Under the pieces are notes generated by a model. The model did no database searches and was not told the DNA's origin. It saw only the letters and a program-made list of their open reading frames with translations. Shown here piece by piece: positions 61,680 through 64,000 of a stretch of 64,000 nucleotides of DNA (position 1 is its first letter; the number at the start of each line of letters is the position of its first letter). Where the stretch lies: the NCBI RefSeq assembly GCF_013375155.1, contig NZ_JABXOF010000010.1, positions 186,001 through 250,000 of the forward strand. Direction: 5' to 3'. The DNA comes from Serratia ureilytica. GTDB taxonomy: Bacteria > Pseudomonadota > Gammaproteobacteria > Enterobacterales > Enterobacteriaceae. The position numbers were made by a program, and so were the translations under genes.

Positions 61680-63023
61680 TCAGGCCAGGCGTTGAATGCG
61701 TTCGTGCAACTTCTGCAGCTGCGCCAGCATTTGCTCGGCAATCGCGCGGAAGGCTTCGCTGATGTCGTCATGTTGCGCCGTTCGCCGCCAGAACTCGAGA
61801 GCCAATAGCTCTGCTTGCCGCCAGACAGCACCGCTCACCTCGTTGCTCAAACGGATCTCCACCGCGTCATGGCGCAGATTGCCGCTGCTTGCTGGGGCAA
61901 AAGCCATCGGTAGCATATCGTACAAAGGCGCCAACGTGACCGGCCGCTGCGTTGGCCGCAAGAACGACAGATTTCCCTGGTGCATATCGCTATTGGCTAT
62001 CAATCGGCCAAAGGCCCAATACAGGGCAATCCGTTGGCAGGCAGAGTGATCGATCACGCCTTGCTGCAATAGCCGATTAGCCGCCACGACCCAGTTGGCA
62101 TGGCCGCTGCCGCTGAACTCGGCATCCAGCGCCTCCAGCGACACCATCGCCACCCGCCCTTCTTCGCCGATGCGATCAAAGCGCTCTACCTCTAAAAAGC
62201 ATTGCCGATCGGCACCGAACAGAATTTGCGCCGTTGCGGCAGGCAATCCCGCAGCGGCGATCGTCTGCAACGCCAGCGACTCGGCGATCAGCAAATCGCT
62301 CCAGCGCTGTGCAACGACATGCGTCGGCGCCAGACTGAACTTCACCAAAACATGCGCACGATGCCCAGGCGTCAGCTCAGCATAGGCGGCAAATTTGGGT
62401 TGTTCGCCACCGGCGGAGGAACCCACCAACTCCCCGGCCAGCGCCTGGACAGACAATGCGGCGTAATGCTCGATTTTATCTTCCGCCGCAACAGCGACGG
62501 CAGTATCCCGCATCAACCAACGCTGATAGCTGTCGGCGCCAGGCAGCAAATCGCCAGTCATGTCTTCGCCATAACGGCAGAGCGCCAACAGGCGTTGGCC
62601 TTCATCCCATCGCCGCACATCCTCCGGCAAATTCAACTCGCGTGCCGCCGCTTTGCCCCAGGCTCGCCCGAGAAAGCCAATCGGCCGCAGGTCATTCAGA
62701 TACCATGGCAGGCCGTCATAGAGCTGCCACTCACCGCTGCGCTCATCGCACACCGCACAGTTATCCGCAGGATACAGCGGGCACAGCGTGGCAAACAGGT
62801 GCGCCTTGCCCCGTTCATCAACCCGATACAGCGGAAACTGCCTCTCCCCTCCGATCCCGCGTCGCAACGCATAGCGCGTCGCTCTGCCTTTACCGAGGAT
62901 CAATACGGCACCCGCCAGTTCGCGGAGACGGCGCGATAACGTTGGCTGACTGATGCCCAACGCTTCTGTCAGTTGACGAGCCGTGGCCGGCCCATGACGC
63001 AAAACTTGTTCAACGGTGAGCAT
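61680..63023 (-). CDS. yjjJ: HipA-like toxin/kinase YjjJ (HipH)
   Basis: A 447-residue protein that joins an N-terminal winged helix-turn-helix (about 2-50: VEQVLRHGPATARQLTEALGISQPTLSRRLREL) to a HipA-type kinase fold. The glycine-rich phosphate loop is SSAGGEQPKF (about 202-211), the catalytic motif NSDMHQGN (344-351), and the metal aspartate lies in LAPLYDMLP (368-370). A pair of cysteines (CAVCDER) follows. There is no partner HipB antitoxin gene next to it, unlike hipBA; HipH of E. coli is likewise solitary. Upstream lies a set of 12-bp direct repeats that its own HTH might recognise. Confidence 0.92.
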   Translation of the reverse strand: MLTVEQVLRHGPATARQLTEALGISQPTLSRRLRELAGAVLILGKGRATRYALRRGIGGERQFPLYRVDERGKAHLFATLCPLYPADNCAVCDERSGEWQLYDGLPWYLNDLRPIGFLGRAWGKAAARELNLPEDVRRWDEGQRLLALCRYGEDMTGDLLPGADSYQRWLMRDTAVAVAAEDKIEHYAALSVQALAGELVGSSAGGEQPKFAAYAELTPGHRAHVLVKFSLAPTHVVAQRWSDLLIAESLALQTIAAAGLPAATAQILFGADRQCFLEVERFDRIGEEGRVAMVSLEALDAEFSGSGHANWVVAANRLLQQGVIDHSACQRIALYWAFGRLIANSDMHQGNLSFLRPTQRPVTLAPLYDMLPMAFAPASSGNLRHDAVEIRLSNEVSGAVWRQAELLALEFWRRTAQHDDISEAFRAIAEQMLAQLQKLHERIQRLA

Positions 63024-63026
63024 CAG

Positions 63027-63126
63027 ATGAATAGATTGGTGAATAGATTGATAGAGGAAGTAATAGCGTTAAACGGCAGAAAGGTAAAGCGTTAGCCAAA
63101 AACGGCCATGCGGAGTGAATAGATTG
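63027..63126. repeat. Direct 12-bp repeats upstream of yjjJ
   Basis: The sequence GTGAATAGATTG occurs at 63039-63050 and 63115-63126, and ATGAATAGATTG at 63027-63038, directly abutting the first. The motif is non-palindromic and read on the plus strand. The cluster covers the 5' leader of yjjJ, so it may be an operator for autoregulation. Confidence 0.6.
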
Positions 63127-63160
63127 ACGGGCGGGCGCCATGACGACGCCCGCCGCGGTA
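63127..63160 (-). terminator. Hairpin after deoD
   Basis: On the minus strand GGCGGGCG pairs with CGCCCGCC (63128-63155 region) across a 9-base loop. No clear T-run follows, so this may be a weak or Rho-assisted end of the deoD transcript. Confidence 0.5.
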
Positions 63161-63892
63161 TTACGCTTTGTCGCCCAGCAGCACGGATTCCAGCGCGATA
63201 ACGATCATTTCGTTAAAGGTGGTCTGGCGTTCCGCCGCCGTGGTCGCTTCGTGACGCAGGATGTGGTCGGACACGGTGCAGATGGTCAGCGCCTTACAGC
63301 CGAACTCTTCGTACAGCTCCGCCGCCACGCCGTAGATGCCGGCCGCTTCCATTTCCACGCCCAGGATGCCGTACTTCTTCATCACCTGGAACATATCCGG
63401 ATCCGGGGTGTAGAACAGATCGGCGGAGAAGATGTTGCCCACGCGCGCCGGGATGCCCTGCGCCGCCGCCGCGTCGACCGCGTTGCGCACCATGTCGAAG
63501 TCGGCGATCGCCGCGTAGTCGTTGTCCTTGAAGCGCAGACGGTTCACCTTGGAGTCGGTGCACGCGCCCATGCCGATCACCACGTCGCGCAGTTTGATAT
63601 CGTCACGCACCGCGCCGCAGGAACCCACGCGGATGATCTTCTTCACGCCGAATTCGGCGATCAGCTCGCGCGCGTAGATGGAGCAGGACGGAATGCCCAT
63701 GCCGTGGCCCATTACGGAGATGCGGCGGCCTTTGTAGGTGCCGGTGAAACCCAACATGCCGCGCACGTTGTTCACTTCCACCGCGCCTTCCAGGAAGGTT
63801 TCGGCGATGTATTTTGCGCGCAGCGGGTCACCCGGCATCAGTACTACGTCAGCGAAATCACCCATCTCAGCATTAATGTGCGGCGTAGCCAT
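63161..63892 (-). CDS. deoD: Purine-nucleoside phosphorylase DeoD
   Basis: Phosphorolyses purine (deoxy)nucleosides to base and (deoxy)ribose-1-phosphate. The 243-residue hexameric-type enzyme begins [31 protein letters not shown] and has the catalytic [22 protein letters not shown] and [10 protein letters not shown] motifs, and [11 protein letters not shown] near the C-terminus. E. coli has 239 residues. It is the last gene of the deo operon in E. coli; upstream genes are beyond the window. Confidence 0.98.
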   Translation of the reverse strand: MATPHINAEMGDFADVVLMPGDPLRAKYIAETFLEGAVEVNNVRGMLGFTGTYKGRRISVMGHGMGIPSCSIYARELIAEFGVKKIIRVGSCGAVRDDIKLRDVVIGMGACTDSKVNRLRFKDNDYAAIADFDMVRNAVDAAAAQGIPARVGNIFSADLFYTPDPDMFQVMKKYGILGVEMEAAGIYGVAAELYEEFGCKALTICTVSDHILRHEATTAAERQTTFNEMIVIALESVLLGDKA

Positions 63893-63944
63893 AATTTTCT
63901 TCCTTTAGAAATCTTATTTAATAGAAACGTCAAACATCCAAGCC

Positions 63945-64000
63945 TTGAATTTCGAGTTGCAGCCAGGCAGCTGGCGGGGGAATCCCCAGGAGCTTACTTG
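63945..64000. repeat. Truncated palindromic repeat upstream of deoD
   Basis: Begins TTTCGAGTTGCAGCC and runs through GGGAATCCCCAGGAGCTTACTTG to the window edge. The arm and the core (GAATCCCCAGGAGCTTAC) are those of the family seen, inverted, between ribF and ileS. The rest is cut off by the window. Confidence 0.75.

Overview
The window reads as a stretch of an enterobacterial chromosome, most likely Serratia of the marcescens group. The base composition is GC-rich, nearly every protein is a close match in length and motif to its Escherichia coli counterpart, and the gene order follows the E. coli 'zero minute' region (folA, kefFC, carAB, dapB, ispH-fkpB-lspA-ileS-ribF, rpsT, nhaRA, dnaKJ, satP, mog, talB, yaaA, thrLABC, arcA, creA, rob, gpmB, yjjX, trpR, slt, ettA, nadR, radA, serB, ytjB, yjjJ, deoD). 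The genus call is inference; the order is seen. There are no rRNA, tRNA, IS, phage or CRISPR features.

Layout. 1-5.5 kb: edge of a Tat-exported PhoX-type phosphatase, dihydrofolate reductase, the two-part YjjP/YjjB exporter, a LysE/RhtB exporter and the KefF/KefC potassium efflux pair. 5.7-11.4 kb: carAB (TTG start, tandem ARG boxes) and dapB. 11.6-16 kb: an accessory insertion between dapB and ispH, made of an isonitrile synthase (isnA/pvcA type), an Fe(II)/2-oxoglutarate oxygenase (isnB/pvcB type) and a UDP-glycosyltransferase in one operon, with a divergent LysR regulator. This has the gene content of the rhabduscin pathway of Xenorhabdus and Photorhabdus and is the most interesting locus here. 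16-22 kb: ribF-ileS-lspA-fkpB-ispH, with a palindromic repeat between ribF and ileS. 22-34 kb: rpsT, nhaA/nhaR, dnaK-dnaJ with a sigma-32 promoter, satP, an unassigned MHS-type transporter, mog, talB and a sodium/alanine symporter. 34-40 kb: yaaA and the threonine operon with leader peptide and attenuator. 40-47.7 kb: yjtD, arcA with a long leader and FNR-like site, creA, rob, gpmB, yjjX, trpR with its operator, and slt.

48-57 kb holds the second accessory block. A yfiR-yfiN-yfiB operon (periplasmic repressor, membrane diguanylate cyclase, outer-membrane lipoprotein) sits between slt and ettA. Between ettA and nadR lie an AraC regulator, a LysR regulator divergent from a quinone-oxidoreductase-like dehydrogenase, and a family-39-type membrane glycosyltransferase. 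57-64 kb: nadR-radA-serB, ytjB, the HipA-like yjjJ with 12-bp direct repeats upstream, deoD, and a truncated copy of the same palindromic repeat at the window edge.

Functionally, most of the window is core metabolism (pyrimidine/arginine, lysine, threonine, serine, NAD, isoprenoid, flavin) and stress physiology (heat shock, sodium/pH, potassium efflux, redox, peroxide). The accessory genes add a probable small-molecule pathway and a cyclic-di-GMP module relevant to surface or host life.
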